Shown here piece after piece: positions 14,495-15,025 of a stretch of 15,025 bases of DNA. The notes under the pieces were generated by a model. That model searched no databases, was not told the DNA's origin, and was given only the letters and a program-made list of their open reading frames with translations. Within the stretch, counting starts at the first letter, position 1; each line of letters begins with the position of its first letter. Source of the DNA: DATCVR01 sp036566745 (GTDB lineage Bacteria > Actinomycetota > Actinomycetes > Jiangellales > Jiangellaceae); NCBI GenBank assembly GCA_036566745.1, contig DATCVR010000351.1, positions 1-15,025 on the forward strand. Direction: 5' to 3'. The position numbers were made by a program, and so were the translations under genes.

Positions 14495-14847
14495 CGCCGG
14501 GCCTCCAGCCGCTCGACGGCTCGGCTCAACGCGGCGTCGAGGTCGCGGGCGAGCACGGCGGACGGGGCGTGGGCGGCTTCGGGCTGGGCGCGCACCACGA
14601 GCTGAGATCCCTGGGGCAGTGCGCTCAGTCGGTCGCGGACGAGATGTCGGAGCCGCCTGCGCACGGCGTTGCGGACCACGGCACCGCCGACGGTGCGCCC
14701 GACCACGAAACCCACGCGGGTCGGGGCGTCACCTGCGCCGGCGGAGACGACGTGGACGACCACGAGCGGCCGACCGACCCGCACGCCTCTGCGTACGGTG
14801 GAACGGAAATCCGCAGGCCGCCGCAACCGATGCTCGGGCTTCAACAC
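14491..14847 (-). CDS. rnpA: Ribonuclease P protein component
   Basis: With the GTG at 14847 the protein has 118 residues and begins LKPEHRLRRPADF, the usual RnpA N-terminus. A GTG at 14907 would add 20 residues and overlap rpmH by 20 bases; its AAGGG is too close to serve as a ribosome binding site. The RNR motif is at Arg59-Asn60 to Arg71 (VVRNAVRRRLRHLVRD), which binds the RNA subunit. RVGFVVGRTVG is also typical. It assists the catalytic RNA in maturing tRNA 5' ends. The chosen start has a weak ribosome binding site, so the start is less sure than the identity. Confidence 0.92.
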   Translation of the reverse strand: MLKPEHRLRRPADFRSTVRRGVRVGRPLVVVHVVSAGAGDAPTRVGFVVGRTVGGAVVRNAVRRRLRHLVRDRLSALPQGSQLVVRAQPEAAHAPSAVLARDLDAALSRAVERLEARR

Positions 14848-14887
14848 GGCATCGTGAGATCCGGTTGCCGCCCGCGCCTCGGCGAGG

Positions 14888-15022
14888 TCAGGCGGACAGG
14901 CTGGCACGGCCCTTGCGCCGGCGGGAGGTGACGATCGCGCGGCCGGCGCGCGTACGCATACGCAGCCGGAAGCCGTGGGTCTTCGCGCGACGGCGGGTGT
15001 TCGGCTGGAAGGTGCGCTTCAC
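14888..15022 (-). CDS. rpmH: Large ribosomal subunit protein bL34
   Basis: The protein has 44 residues and is complete. It reads MKRTFQPNTRRRAKTHGFR, then RMRTRAGRAIVTSRRRKGRA, ending SLSA, an almost canonical bL34. The start is GTG at 15022, three bases from the window edge, so its ribosome binding site and promoter are outside. It opens the minus-strand operon and is normally divergent from dnaA, which should lie just beyond the edge. The rnpA start is 40 bases after its stop. Confidence 0.97.
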   Translation of the reverse strand: MKRTFQPNTRRRAKTHGFRLRMRTRAGRAIVTSRRRKGRASLSA

Positions 15023-15025
15023 GTC

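Noticed and set aside
1..15025. CRISPR arrays, insertion sequences, tRNA or rRNA genes, attachment sites
   Set aside because: No regularly spaced repeats, transposase motifs, terminal inverted repeats or RNA gene signatures were seen on reading through the window.

Overview
The window is a GC-rich (roughly 70 percent by eye) actinobacterial chromosome segment from the conserved neighbourhood of the replication origin. The minus-strand order rpmH, rnpA, yidD, yidC, jag, rsmG, parA, parB, followed by a CwlM-type amidase homologue, is the arrangement known from mycobacteria and relatives. The neighbouring class I/II aminotransferase and D-Ala-D-Ala ligase, and the overall protein style, make an Acidimicrobiia-like lineage my best guess; the lineage is inference. 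dnaA and oriC are expected just beyond the right edge, because rpmH starts three bases from the end.

Layout. Positions 111-5855 (plus strand) hold an accessory, probably co-transcribed block. It consists of a 1339-residue membrane protein with two LysM domains outside and a SARP-type winged-helix/BTAD module inside, then a small non-specific endonuclease of the kind found as polymorphic toxins, then a protein made of two tandem YezG-like immunity domains. Positions 5968-9537 (plus strand) are a cell-wall block: a cytoplasmic CwlM-like amidase-fold protein, a PLP aminotransferase and a D-Ala-D-Ala ligase. A 173-base, hairpin-rich convergent spacer separates these from the minus-strand core operon at 9711-15022.

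How the genes work together. The core operon makes ribosomal protein bL34, the RNase P protein, two factors for membrane-protein insertion, an RNA-binding regulator, a 16S rRNA methyltransferase and the ParA/ParB chromosome segregation pair. Two perfect parS palindromes lie inside the parB and rsmG coding regions, so the operon carries the loading sites of its own ParB product. The ligase makes the D-Ala-D-Ala end of the peptidoglycan stem, and CwlM homologues regulate peptidoglycan precursor synthesis. The least expected content is the nuclease/tandem-immunity pair placed directly after a LysM/SARP membrane sensor.
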